Of a DNA stretch of 64,000 nt, positions 55,142 to 62,881 are shown in pieces (within the stretch, counting starts at the first letter, position 1; each line of letters begins with the position of its first letter). Both the position numbers and the translations under genes were made by a program. The notes below the pieces were generated by a model that saw only the letters and a program-made list of their open reading frames with translations, was not told where the DNA came from and made no database searches. The DNA lies in contig CAVOKN010000016.1 of NCBI GenBank assembly GCA_963696505.1, forward strand, positions 1 through 64,000, written 5' to 3'. The DNA comes from CAVOKN01 sp963696505. Lineage in GTDB: Bacteria; Pseudomonadota; Gammaproteobacteria; Burkholderiales; Rhodocyclaceae.

Positions 55142-56365
55142 TTACCGTAGCAGGCCGCGGGCGGCCTGCCTTACCGCGGGCGAGGAGAAGCGGAAGGCAG
55201 CTCGGTCCAGCAGGTAGTGGATGAAGCCGGACGCGAAGCCCAGGGCCAGCAGCGCCGGCACTAAGGGCGAGGAGCGCAGCCACCACGCCGCCTCGCCGAA
55301 GATGCGGTCGGCGTAGACGTATTCGTCGGACACGGCCTCCACCTCGAGCACCGGCAGCAGCAGGGTTGAGATGACGGCGAGCACCAGCAGCACTGCCCAG
55401 CCGCGCCGGTTGATGGGCGCCAGCAGCCTCTGCCAGTGCGCGCCAGGTGCCTCGGCCCCGCCGGAGGCCGCGAGCGAGGCGAGTCCCATCGCGGCGCTCC
55501 AATGCTGCACGCTCCACAGCACGATGAACAGGAAGGGGTCGCGCGCTAGGAAGGCGAAGATCACCATGGCCGAGACGCCGAGGACGTAGGCCACGCGCGG
55601 CAGCGATGGGCGCCCCGAGCGCAGTTCGACACCCAGCATCAAGGCGGTCAGGAGCACGACGAAGACGATGCCGCCATCGTGCAGCGCGCGTGCGAACACG
55701 TCCGCCCCGCCCGCCCCCAGCAGCGGGTCGATCCAGCGGTCCTGGAAGGCGATCGATCCAGCCAGGGCCTCCGCCAGCACGACGAAACCGCCGCCCACGA
55801 CGAGTGCGAACCACCGATCGAGCCGGCGCGTGATCGCGTCAGACGCTCGTCCCGCGCGGGCGCGGTAGAGGCTGAGCAGCCCGAAGTGCTGCGCGGCAAA
55901 ATGGTAGCTCACCAGCAGGTAGTCGAGGACGGCTAACCAGACCACGCGCTCGGTCAGCGGCATCGGCAGCACGCTCTCGGGGGCCAGCAGCAGGGCGAAG
56001 CAGGTCACGGCGATGGCCAAGGGGGCCACTACAAAGCGCAGTCGCTGCGTGGCGAGCAGGGGGCGGTAGGCCGGGGTCGCGTAGGCCAGCCAGGCCGACG
56101 AGACGCGGTGGCCGAACCACAGAGGCACAGCGAGGGCGAAGAACAGCCAGTCCACTGGGCTGGCACGCACGTCGTCATGACCCCGCGCCAGTAGAAGGAC
56201 CAGAGGGGCCAGCCACAGCGCATTCAGGACCCAAACGAGGTCCCAGGCCGGGCTCTTGATCCAGCGCTTGGGGGTAGAAGGCCGCGCATCGGCCCGGTTT
56301 GATATTTCTTCGACCTTTGTATGGACGCGGGTCGGCGCAAGGAAATGATGGTGCTTATGTCTCAT
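55142..56365 (-). CDS. Polytopic membrane protein of unknown function
   Basis: This 407-residue protein has about 9-10 hydrophobic helices, for example WVLNALWLAPLVLLLARG, FVVAPLAIAVTCFALLLAPE and MLGVELRSGRPSLPRVAYVL GVSAMVIFAFLA. A distinctive segment, LLVSYHFAAQHFGLLSLYRA R, and FIVLWSVQHWSAAMGLA each put His residues inside membrane helices. These resemble a family of uncharacterised His-containing membrane proteins (pattern YHF..Q.FG...LYR). The N-terminus is His-rich (MRHKHHHFLAPTRVHTKVEE). The start at 56365 has only a weak ribosome-binding site; an open frame continues upstream but is not protein-like. No partner genes are evident. Confidence 0.7.
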   Translation of the reverse strand: MRHKHHHFLAPTRVHTKVEEISNRADARPSTPKRWIKSPAWDLVWVLNALWLAPLVLLLARGHDDVRASPVDWLFFALAVPLWFGHRVSSAWLAYATPAYRPLLATQRLRFVVAPLAIAVTCFALLLAPESVLPMPLTERVVWLAVLDYLLVSYHFAAQHFGLLSLYRARAGRASDAITRRLDRWFALVVGGGFVVLAEALAGSIAFQDRWIDPLLGAGGADVFARALHDGGIVFVVLLTALMLGVELRSGRPSLPRVAYVLGVSAMVIFAFLARDPFLFIVLWSVQHWSAAMGLASLAASGGAEAPGAHWQRLLAPINRRGWAVLLVLAVISTLLLPVLEVEAVSDEYVYADRIFGEAAWWLRSSPLVPALLALGFASGFIHYLLDRAAFRFSSPAVRQAARGLLR

Positions 56366-56589
56366 CGCGAACCGCCATTGAAGAAACCGAACTGCACTTT
56401 CCCTGCGACGGCAGGCCGTCGCATGTCGTCCCGTTCCGGTACGTTGTATCCCTGCGGCAGACGATCCCCGTGCCCCGCAACCAAGCCGACACAGTCGCGT
56501 TCTTGATGTTGTTGCTCGATGCTGCGCCGGGTAAGCGCGGCACTGGCTCGGCAGCCTGCCCCCGGCCTGACGACCTGCACTTCGACGCG

Positions 56590-56973
56590 CTATGCCGGGC
56601 TGGTTGTTCCTGAGAGCATCCGGGCGAGCTCCCCGCTTGCGATCAGGCGGTCCAGGTCGCTGGCTCCGCCGACCAGCATTCCCTTCACGAACACCATCGG
56701 AAAGGTGGGCCACCCGCTCCACATCTTGAGAGCATTGCGGCGACGCCAGTTGTTGAGGTAGCTGCCATACTCGATGTAGGTGTGAGCGATGTGCAGGGCA
56801 TCGAGCGCCCGACACGCCTTTTTCGGGAACGGGTTCTGTGCCATGCCGACGACTACCACGTCGTGGGCCGCGATGGCCGCTTGCACTTCTCCAACGATAC
56901 GCGCGTGGTTGCCGGCGATCGAGTCGCGGATCGCTGGATGGATGTGTGCCTCGTCAAGAATGCTGCGGCTCAT
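56590..56973 (-). CDS. Glutaredoxin-like protein lacking the CxxC active site
   Basis: This 127-residue protein keeps the glutaredoxin fold landmarks: a first strand HDVVVVGMAQNPFPKKACRA LDAL, YIEYGSYLNNWRRRNALKMW SGWPTFPMVFVKGMLVGGAS with the cis-Pro (WPTFP) and GG motif, and DLDRLIASGELARML. The strand-helix turn that normally carries CPYC or CGFS reads NPFPKKAC, so the nucleophilic Cys is gone; one Cys lies five residues further on. Glutathione could still bind through the TFP and GGASD loops, so a scaffold or iron-sulfur role is possible. ATG 56973 is chosen because residues upstream are not protein-like. Orthologues with this altered site occur in Rhodocyclales, from memory. Confidence 0.8.
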   Translation of the reverse strand: MSRSILDEAHIHPAIRDSIAGNHARIVGEVQAAIAAHDVVVVGMAQNPFPKKACRALDALHIAHTYIEYGSYLNNWRRRNALKMWSGWPTFPMVFVKGMLVGGASDLDRLIASGELARMLSGTTSPA

Positions 56974-57273
56974 GATGCACCAAGAAATTGCGAAGCAAGT
57001 GGCCTGCTGCGACGACAATCTCCGCTGCCCCACGGCACCGGCGATGACCGGTAGGATACACTCGGGCAAGGACATGGGGGCAACGGTGCTGGAAGCTCGG
57101 CGCCCAGCGTATCGAGCGCGCTCCGAACCACTTAGGCCGAGAGCCTTCCAAGCTTTCTTGCGCCGAACGTGAGGGACGGATGTGTCCTGAATCGAGGAGC
57201 GACCCGGAAACCCCGGCAAGAGGAGGATACCCTGCGACCTCCGCCGTCCCGACAAACACTCTGCCACTCCACC

Positions 57274-57948
57274 ATGACATTGACCCCGCAGGAGCTCGCC
57301 AGGGCCGCTGAGCTCACCATCGAGCACTACAACCGGCGAGCCGATGCGTACTGGCAGGGCACCCGCGATCATGACGTGAGCCAGAACATCGCGGCGCTGC
57401 TGCGGCACATCCAGGCCATTGCGCCGTTCGCAGTATTGGACCTTGGTTGCGGACCCGGGCGCGACCTCATGGCCTTCGCCGGGCTCGGCCACATCGCGGT
57501 GGGCCTGGAGGGCGCGGCGCGGCTGGCGGCGATGGCGCGTCTGACCAGCAGGTGCGAGGTCTGGCAGCAAGATCTGCTCGCGCTCGAACTACCGCGACAG
57601 CATTTCGATGGCGTGTTTGCCAACGCCGTCCTGTTCCACGTACCCAGCCAGGAGCTGCCGCGCGTGCTGCGCCAACTGCACGCAACCCTGAAGCCGCATG
57701 GCGTCCTCTTCAGCTCCAATCCGCACGGCCACAACGAGGAAGGCTGGTCCGGCGAACGCTACGGCGTCTATCACGATCTCAAGACTTGGCGAGGGTATCT
57801 GTGCGCGGCCGGGTTCGTCGAACTCGATCACTACTACCGCCCTACCGGGCTGCCGCGCGAGCAGCAGCCCTGGCTGGCGAGCGTCTGGCGCCGGGACGAC
57901 AGCCTCGATCCACATTCGCCTTCCCCGAGGCGATGCGACCATGCCTGA
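57274..57948 (+). CDS. Class I SAM-dependent methyltransferase
   Basis: This 224-residue protein shows the SAM-binding motif I in FAVLDLGCGPGRDLMAFAGL. VGLEGAARLAAMAR is motif post-I, FDGVFANAVLFHVPSQELPR is motif II, and LKPHGVLFSSNPHG is motif III. NEEGWSGERYGVYHDLKTWR matches a subgroup annotated only as class I methyltransferases. ATG 57274 (MTLTPQELARAAELTIEHYN) begins at the usual N-terminal helix. The 3' end overlaps the arfB start by 8 bp, so the two are translated together. The substrate is unknown. Confidence 0.87.
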   Translation: MTLTPQELARAAELTIEHYNRRADAYWQGTRDHDVSQNIAALLRHIQAIAPFAVLDLGCGPGRDLMAFAGLGHIAVGLEGAARLAAMARLTSRCEVWQQDLLALELPRQHFDGVFANAVLFHVPSQELPRVLRQLHATLKPHGVLFSSNPHGHNEEGWSGERYGVYHDLKTWRGYLCAAGFVELDHYYRPTGLPREQQPWLASVWRRDDSLDPHSPSPRRCDHA

Positions 57949-58355
57949 AGAGACCCATGAGATTACGTTGCGCGAGGATGAGATCGAGTTCGTCGCGATC
58001 CGCGCCCAGGGTGCCGGTGGCCAGAACGTCAACAAGGTCTCCAATGCCGTTCACCTGCGCTTCGACATCGGCGCCTCCTCGCTGCCGGAGACCGTCAAGG
58101 CGCGGCTATTGCAGACAAGCGACCAGCGCATCAGCTCGGAGGGCATCGTGGTGATCAAGGCGCAGCGCTTCCGCAGCCTGGAAAAAAACCGAGCCGATGC
58201 AATCGCCCGGCTGCACGCACTCATCGCCCACGCAACGGTCACAGCGCCCCCGCGGCTGCCGACCAAACCTACCCGCAACTCGCAGCGCAGGCGCGTTCGA
58301 CAGCAAGGTGAAGCGCGGTCGAGTGAAGGCTCTGCGCGGGCCCATCGACCATTGA
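57941..58355 (+). CDS. arfB: Peptidyl-tRNA hydrolase ArfB (YaeJ), frameshifted before its C-terminal tail
   Basis: ArfB rescues ribosomes stalled at mRNA ends by hydrolysing peptidyl-tRNA. The RF1-like catalytic domain is intact, with the GGQ loop in FVAIRAQGAGGQNVNKVSNA VHLRFD. The basic C-terminal tail, which must enter the empty mRNA channel, is out of frame after SQRRRV. One base over, it reads DSKVKRGRVKALRGPIDH and stops at 58353-58355. An extra T in GTTC at 58295-58298 explains this; GTC gives a normal 137-residue protein. As written, the ribosome continues in the wrong frame to 58594. The ATG overlaps the methyltransferase stop. Confidence 0.88.
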
Positions 58356-58766
58356 GCGCGAATGCCCGCCCTGCGGTCGATCGTCGGACGGGCTGGCGCC
58401 CTTGCGGCACTGAGGATAGCTGGTTTGGGGCCTGCTCCTCTCAAGGACTGCCCGATGCCTGGCCACTGGCTTTGCCGACTCATCGCAGCCCTGCGCATGA
58501 GGGCAGGGCTCGATCAATCCTTGAGATACCCGGCCAGTTCCACCATGGCCCGGAACGTCATGCCCTGCGCGGCTTCCAGCCGCTATGTCACTAACAAGTA
58601 CCCATGTCGGGTCAGGTGTTTGATCAATGCGACTATTTCCCTTGGCGCCGGCGCAAGCGATCTGACAATCGGCGGTCATGCCAAGGCGCTTTTCCGGTAC
58701 AGTTCAAACAGAAGCATGTTCGCCGGCTTGAAAGTGCCCTCTAAAGCCGGGGCGGTTCATGTGATT
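58356..58766. other. Intergenic, no gene seen
   Basis: This region lies between arfB and the bacteriohemerythrin gene. The base composition shifts from GC-rich to more AT-rich after about 58560. The only structure I see is the hairpin at 58767-58785. Confidence 0.4.
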
Positions 58767-58785
58767 AAACCCCTTGTCGGGGTTT
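58767..58785 (+). promoter_or_regulatory. Hairpin in the leader of the bacteriohemerythrin gene
   Basis: AAACCCC pairs with GGGGTTT around a 5-nt loop (ttgtc), followed by gttatt. It lies 21 bp upstream of the ATG at 58807 and just before the AGGAGG ribosome-binding site. It could be a weak terminator of upstream transcription or affect translation of the hemerythrin mRNA. Confidence 0.45.
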
Positions 58786-58806
58786 GTTATTCCAGGCAGG
58801 AGGAAA

Positions 58807-59211
58807 ATGGTGAAAGATCTGGTTTGGGGCGAGATACTAAGCGTCGGGGTTGACGAAATCGATGAAGATCACCGTAAGCTGATACATATACTTAATATTC
58901 TCAATCATTCCGTAATGGAAAAGGAATCGCCAGAATATCTTGCGGCGACATTGGAGGAGTTGATCAATTGTACGGTCTGGCACTTTAGCCACGAGGAGCG
59001 GCTGATGCTCAAGTTTCGATATAGCGAAACTGAAGAACACAAAGCGGAGCACCGGGCGTTGATTGAGGGCGTCAAGGAACTGCAGCAAGAGATTCTTCAG
59101 GCCGACAAGCCCATGGTCGATCAACATATCGAATTTCTGGAGCGCTGGTTGAGCGAGCACATCCTCACCGCCGATGGGCGATTGGGTTCTTATCTTTCTC
59201 AAGTGATTTAG
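58807..59211 (+). CDS. Bacteriohemerythrin
   Basis: This 134-residue di-iron O2-binding protein has the canonical ligand set: H22 (IDEDHRK), H59 and E63 (WHFSHEE), H78 and H82 (EEHKAEH), H118 and D123 (LSEHILTADGRLG). W7 in LVWGE and the IDEDH block are typical of the single-domain form. ATG 58807 follows CAGGAGGAAA, a very strong ribosome-binding site. The gene is clearly more AT-rich than its neighbours and uses A/T-ending codons, which suggests transfer. It may buffer or deliver oxygen or sense NO. A second, divergent hemerythrin is at 2523-2981. Confidence 0.93.
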   Translation: MVKDLVWGEILSVGVDEIDEDHRKLIHILNILNHSVMEKESPEYLAATLEELINCTVWHFSHEERLMLKFRYSETEEHKAEHRALIEGVKELQQEILQADKPMVDQHIEFLERWLSEHILTADGRLGSYLSQVI

Positions 59212-59484
59212 GCGTCGGCGAGGAAGAGCAGACTGTCAGCCGACAAGTACTCAGTGTTCGCTTTCAACAATGACAAAGGCAACTAAAGTTTAGGCGCTGA
59301 TACCCGGCGTTCAGTGTAGTGGGCATTCCGGTGGCGCGAGAAGTCTTTCACCGAAGAGCAAAAGAGAGTTGACATGACGTTCGGTGTTCGCGGTGACCAA
59401 TGAGAGCCCATTTTAGATCTCGGGCTCTGCCTCATGTTTTTGTCTGCCTCGGATTGTTTGCTGCTTTCATAGTGGATTTCCTTT

Positions 59485-59814
59485 GTCCTCGTAGCCGTTG
59501 CACAGCGTTCGCGCCGCACCTTCGTCGAACTGCTGATGGCGGCCATGCTCAACCCGGAGGGCTGGGTCACCCGCGCCATCGCGGCGATTCGCCGCGAGGA
59601 GCACTGGACGATCTACCACAAGCTGATTTAGCGAGCGCATGTGGCGGTCAGCGACCTGTCGATCCGTTTTCGGCAACTCGTGCAATGGGTGTTCGCAGCC
59701 GAGTTGGTGAATCTGATCATCGACGATACTTCGGTGCCGCGTTGTGCCGAGAGCGGGCGGGCCTCAGTATCAAGCACGACCGCAGCCACAAGGCAACTCG
59801 GCGTTGACATTTAG
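59485..59814 (+). pseudogene. Degenerate transposase (IS701/IS4-like DDE) remnant
   Basis: The frame from 59485 reads VLVAVAQRSRRTFVELLMAA MLNPEGWVTRAIAAIRREEH WTIYHKLI and stops at a TAG. After the stop, translation continues HVAVSDLSIRFRQLVQWVFA AELVNLIIDDTSVPRCAESG RAS and a second stop. The LIIDDT segment matches the first catalytic Asp of IS701-type transposases (LVIDDT..PR...K). Further fragments (VRDGMVIHPTDHLVKDA) extend to about 59880. No inverted repeats were identified. It lies about 150 bp from the tRNA-associated attachment site. Confidence 0.55.
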
Positions 59815-60036
59815 ATCGTGCGGGATGGCATGGTCATCCATCCGACCGACCATCTGGTCAAGGATGCACGGGCGTCAGCAGACGGAGAGTCCTATGCTTC
59901 GGGAGCGAGCGAATGGCTGCAGGATTACGGATCAGCACTTGTGGGTGGGCAGATTCGATGAACGGCTATCCACCGGCTACCGAATTCCTAGCGCCAAGAT
60001 CGAAAGTCAGACGTTCACGTAACACATGGATTTTAT

Positions 60037-60082
60037 TGGTGGGCCGTGTTGGACTCGAACCAACGACCAAGGGATTATGAGT
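60037..60082 (-). other. Attachment site: 3' half of a tRNA with CAT anticodon
   Basis: Read on the minus strand, the segment runs from the anticodon loop (CTCATAA) and its 3' stem (TCCCT) through GTTGGTTCGAGTCCAAC (T arm) to ACGGCCC, discriminator A and CCA. The 5' half is missing: the DNA beyond 60082 does not pair with the anticodon stem or supply a D arm. A tyrosine-recombinase gene starts 150 bp away. This is the typical scar left when an integrative element enters a tRNA 3' end. The intact tRNA is expected at the other end of the element, outside the window. Confidence 0.8.
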
Positions 60083-60199
60083 CACTTCCTGTACCGTCCG
60101 AATTCGTGCGATGCAGTCCAAGAAAGCCTTGTTTATCAATGGCGTTATGTTATCCTTTGTCCTAGTTTGTGCGACGCAATGCGGCCAAATACGGCGCGA

Positions 60200-60221
60200 A
60201 AAGGTCACCGAAAGGTCACCG
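60200..60221 (+). repeat. Two tandem copies of an 11-bp unit upstream of the integrase
   Basis: AAAGGTCACCG occurs at 60200-60210 and again at 60211-60221, directly abutting, 11 bp ahead of the integrase ATG. It may be an arm-type integrase site or an operator controlling integrase expression. Confidence 0.7.
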
Positions 60222-60232
60222 GGGATTTGGAC

Positions 60233-61591
60233 ATGGGACTTACCGACAAGGAATGCCAGAAGCGCGCGACCGGCAAAGAGGTTTGGAAGTCGGACGGCGG
60301 CGCGCGTGGCGGCGGCAATCTCTGGTTTCGAATTAGCCGAACCGGCACGCGAACTTTCTACTTTCGCTACACCGGCACCGATGGCGAGCGCGCACGGCTG
60401 CCACTCGGCGAATACGACGCGACCGGCCGCGCCGGGCTGACGCTGGCCAAGGCGCGCGAAGTCGCCGGCGAACACTCGAAGCTGTACCGCTCCGGTATCA
60501 AGGACGTGCGCGAACACCTGGCGCGCGACGAAAAGGCACGCGAACGCGCGCGCAAGGATGCCGAGGCGGCCGCGCGTCAGGCCGAGGTGGAATCCAAGCG
60601 CGGCACGCTCGGCGCGCTGCTGGACGGCTACCTGACGCACTTGGAACGGCGCGGCAAGCGCAGCGTGCGCGAAGCACGGTACGCCTTTGAAAACCACGTC
60701 CGGCAGCCGTTTCCGGAGCTTTGCGAGCGCAAGGCGAATTCCATCAAGGCCGGCGAGCTGCGGCAAGTTCTGGCGCGGCTAACCGACGCCGGCAAAGGCC
60801 GCCAGGCTGGCAAGACACGCGCCTACATCCGCGCGGCATTCGCTGCGGCGATCGGCGCCGAACACGATCCGACCGCACCGGCCGCGCTGCTGGGTTTCGG
60901 CCTAGAAGGCAATCCGGCGGACGTGCTGCCGGCGCTTTCGCAGTTCAACAAGGAAGGCGACCGGCACCTTAGCGAGACGGAACTGCGCGCCTATCTGGCG
61001 GCGCTAGACGCGTTGCCTTCGCGCATGACGCGTGCGGCGCTGCGCCTGGCGCTGCTGCTCGGCGGCCAGCGTGCGTCGCAACTGCTGCGCGTTTCGGCCT
61101 TGGACGTAAACTTAGACGCCGGGACTATCACGCTACGCGATGGCAAAGGCCGGCGCAAACAGGACCGCTTGCACGTCCTGCCGATGCCGCCGTCGGCGTC
61201 CGTCATTGTCGCCGGACTGTTGGAAATCAACGCCACGGCGCCGAGCTTGTTTTCGACCAACGGCCGCAATGTGACGCGGCTGGAAACGCTATCCGAGTCC
61301 GTTCATCGCATATCGGCGGCGCTGTTCGCGGCCGGCGCGACGCGCGCGCCGTTTAGCTTGCGCGATATTCGCCGGACGTGTGAAACGATGCTGGCGCGCA
61401 TGGGCATATCTTCGGACCTTCGCGCGCAAATCCTCTCGCACGGGCTTGGCGGCGTGCAGCAAAAGCACTACGACAGGCACGACTACCACGCCGAGAAATC
61501 GGCGGCTCTGCTGGCGTGGGAACGCCGGTTGATCGAAATCAGAGAAGGCGAATCCGCCGCGAACGTCCTGCCGCTCAAGCGGACGGCCTGA
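60233..61591 (+). CDS. Tyrosine recombinase/integrase of an integrative element (P4-like)
   Basis: This 452-residue integrase has an N-terminal DUF4102-like arm-binding domain (LWFRISRTGTRTFYFRYTGT DGERARLPLGEY), a coiled linker (ARDEKARERARKDAEAAARQ) and a core-binding SAM-like domain. The catalytic domain has Arg I in LLLGGQRASQLLRV, box II in FSLRDIRRTCETML (R present, the usual first His replaced), the HG in QILSHGLGG and the nucleophile Tyr in QKHYDRHDY. I start at ATG 60233 (MGLTDKECQKRATGKEVWKS), the family start; the longer open frame from 60026 crosses the tRNA fragment. It defines the left end of an element whose genes run to the right. Confidence 0.92.
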   Translation: MGLTDKECQKRATGKEVWKSDGGARGGGNLWFRISRTGTRTFYFRYTGTDGERARLPLGEYDATGRAGLTLAKAREVAGEHSKLYRSGIKDVREHLARDEKARERARKDAEAAARQAEVESKRGTLGALLDGYLTHLERRGKRSVREARYAFENHVRQPFPELCERKANSIKAGELRQVLARLTDAGKGRQAGKTRAYIRAAFAAAIGAEHDPTAPAALLGFGLEGNPADVLPALSQFNKEGDRHLSETELRAYLAALDALPSRMTRAALRLALLLGGQRASQLLRVSALDVNLDAGTITLRDGKGRRKQDRLHVLPMPPSASVIVAGLLEINATAPSLFSTNGRNVTRLETLSESVHRISAALFAAGATRAPFSLRDIRRTCETMLARMGISSDLRAQILSHGLGGVQQKHYDRHDYHAEKSAALLAWERRLIEIREGESAANVLPLKRTA

Positions 61592-62302
61592 ATGCCAGCG
61601 ATTGAACTGCACCGCAACTATCGGGACGTGCCGTGGGTGCATGCCATCATGCTGTTTCCGGAGGATGAGACGCTGCGCGACCGCTTTTATGCGCTCGAAA
61701 TCTCGAAGGCCGAAGTTGACGGATGTTCGGATAAAGACCGTATCGAACTCGACGCGGCCACGCTGCGGCTGCTCACAGAGCCCGGCGCCACAAACGAACT
61801 GGTAGCCGACCAGACCAAGAAGGCAATCGTTTCCGGCGACGTATTGGCCGGGCTCTACATCATGCAACGGTTCGACATGCCGGAACCGAGCATGAACAAG
61901 GCGATATTCCTGGCGGAGTGCTACGCCAAGCGCGCGCGTCGTTTCGGCGACGGCAGCCGAATGGACACGTCCGAGCGGCGAATCCGCGAATACTGGAAAT
62001 CGTTCAAGGCGGTGGCGCACCTCTGGGCCGCATTGCGCCTGAACAGCAGCTATAGATTCGCATCCCACATGCTCTCATCGAAAGAAGGATTCGAAAGGTT
62101 CCTTCAAGTGGCGGCTGGTATTCTGGAATTCGGGACCGTCTTCGTGCCGTATCGGCAGCGAGGAAATCGGCCGGTACTTGACGCGGCGCAATCCTGGACC
62201 TTGCCGGCGACAGTGGAGCCGCTGCATCTCAATTCGCGCCGGCGGCCGACGCTGCTGGAAAATGCACTGAAGAAATACCGAGCGCCGCAGTTCAAAGCTT
62301 GA
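61592..62302 (+). CDS. Hypothetical protein of the integrative element, 236 aa
   Basis: I do not recognise a family with known function. The ATG directly abuts the integrase stop (TGAATG), so translation is coupled. The product is soluble, with many helices: VPWVHAIMLFPEDETLRDRF, LVADQTKKAIVSGDVLAGLY IMQRFD, IFLAECYAKRARRFGDGSRM and YWKSFKAVAHLWAALRLNSS. It ends with a basic Pro-rich tail (SRRRPTLLENALKKYRAPQ). No catalytic motif is obvious. Its place right after int is typical of cargo or accessory genes of small integrative elements. Confidence 0.7.
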   Translation: MPAIELHRNYRDVPWVHAIMLFPEDETLRDRFYALEISKAEVDGCSDKDRIELDAATLRLLTEPGATNELVADQTKKAIVSGDVLAGLYIMQRFDMPEPSMNKAIFLAECYAKRARRFGDGSRMDTSERRIREYWKSFKAVAHLWAALRLNSSYRFASHMLSSKEGFERFLQVAAGILEFGTVFVPYRQRGNRPVLDAAQSWTLPATVEPLHLNSRRRPTLLENALKKYRAPQFKA

Positions 62303-62407
62303 TGCGGTTCTTCGGCCGTCCTGACTGGCGGACGAGCATGTACGCTAGTGGTAGAGGTATTTCGCACCCCTTAGCATGTAGCTGTGTTTATCCGCATGAG
62401 GTGCGAT

Positions 62408-62680
62408 ATGACGAATCATATTCCAGCGTCGGGTTACGTCCGCCTGCCAGCCATCATCGGCCAAGCCGAAATCACCCAGGAGCAGGCCGCACGAAATCGC
62501 GAACGAGGCCGAGGACCGCGCCGGCCGCGTCCTGGCCGGCATGGCGTGCTACCAATGTCAGCGTCCACATGGTGGGCCGGAATCCGAGCCGGCAAATATC
62601 CGAGCGGCGTGAAACTCTCGCCGAAAATTACCGCGTGGAAGGCCGAGGACATCCGGCGCCTGCTCGAAGCGGCCGAGTAA
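62408..62680 (+). CDS. AlpA-family excisionase/transcriptional regulator
   Basis: This 90-residue protein starts MTNHIPASGYVRLPAIIGQA. After a basic, Pro-rich insert it has SASTWWAGIRAGKYPSGVKL SPKITAWKAEDIRRLLEAAE, the winged-helix of AlpA/MerR-like excisionases. Such proteins promote integrase expression or direct excision of P4-type elements. ATG 62408 has GAGG at good spacing; an earlier in-frame ATG at 62384 is less likely. It lies 105 bp after the unknown gene and before the small ORF at 62687. Confidence 0.82.
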   Translation: MTNHIPASGYVRLPAIIGQAEITQEQAARNRERGRGPRRPRPGRHGVLPMSASTWWAGIRAGKYPSGVKLSPKITAWKAEDIRRLLEAAE

Positions 62681-62686
62681 TCCGCT

Positions 62687-62881
62687 ATGACGCGGACAAT
62701 AAAAAGCCGCGCGGCGGACCGTGCGGCAAAAGCCTTTGACAAATCAGATTTTAACAACGACCTGGCCATTGCGGCGTGCGCATGCAAGTCCGCCGGCCAT
62801 TGCCGGACCTGCTGGCGCTGGCGGCTGCTGATTCGTCGCGGGGCGCGCCGGCGCGAGCTTATTGGGGGGGCGCGATGCTGA
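62687..62881 (+). CDS. Small hypothetical protein of the integrative element, 64 aa
   Basis: The product begins MTRTIKSRAADRAAKAFDKS and contains DFNNDLAIAACACKSAGHCR TCWRWRLLI, with four Cys (ACACK, HCRTCW) that could bind a metal. Short genes with this DFSNDLA..A.ACK..G.CRTC pattern are found between alpA and the primase in related elements, from memory. It starts 6 bp after the alpA stop and overlaps the next gene by 7 bp. Function unknown. Confidence 0.6.
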   Translation: MTRTIKSRAADRAAKAFDKSDFNNDLAIAACACKSAGHCRTCWRWRLLIRRGARRRELIGGARC

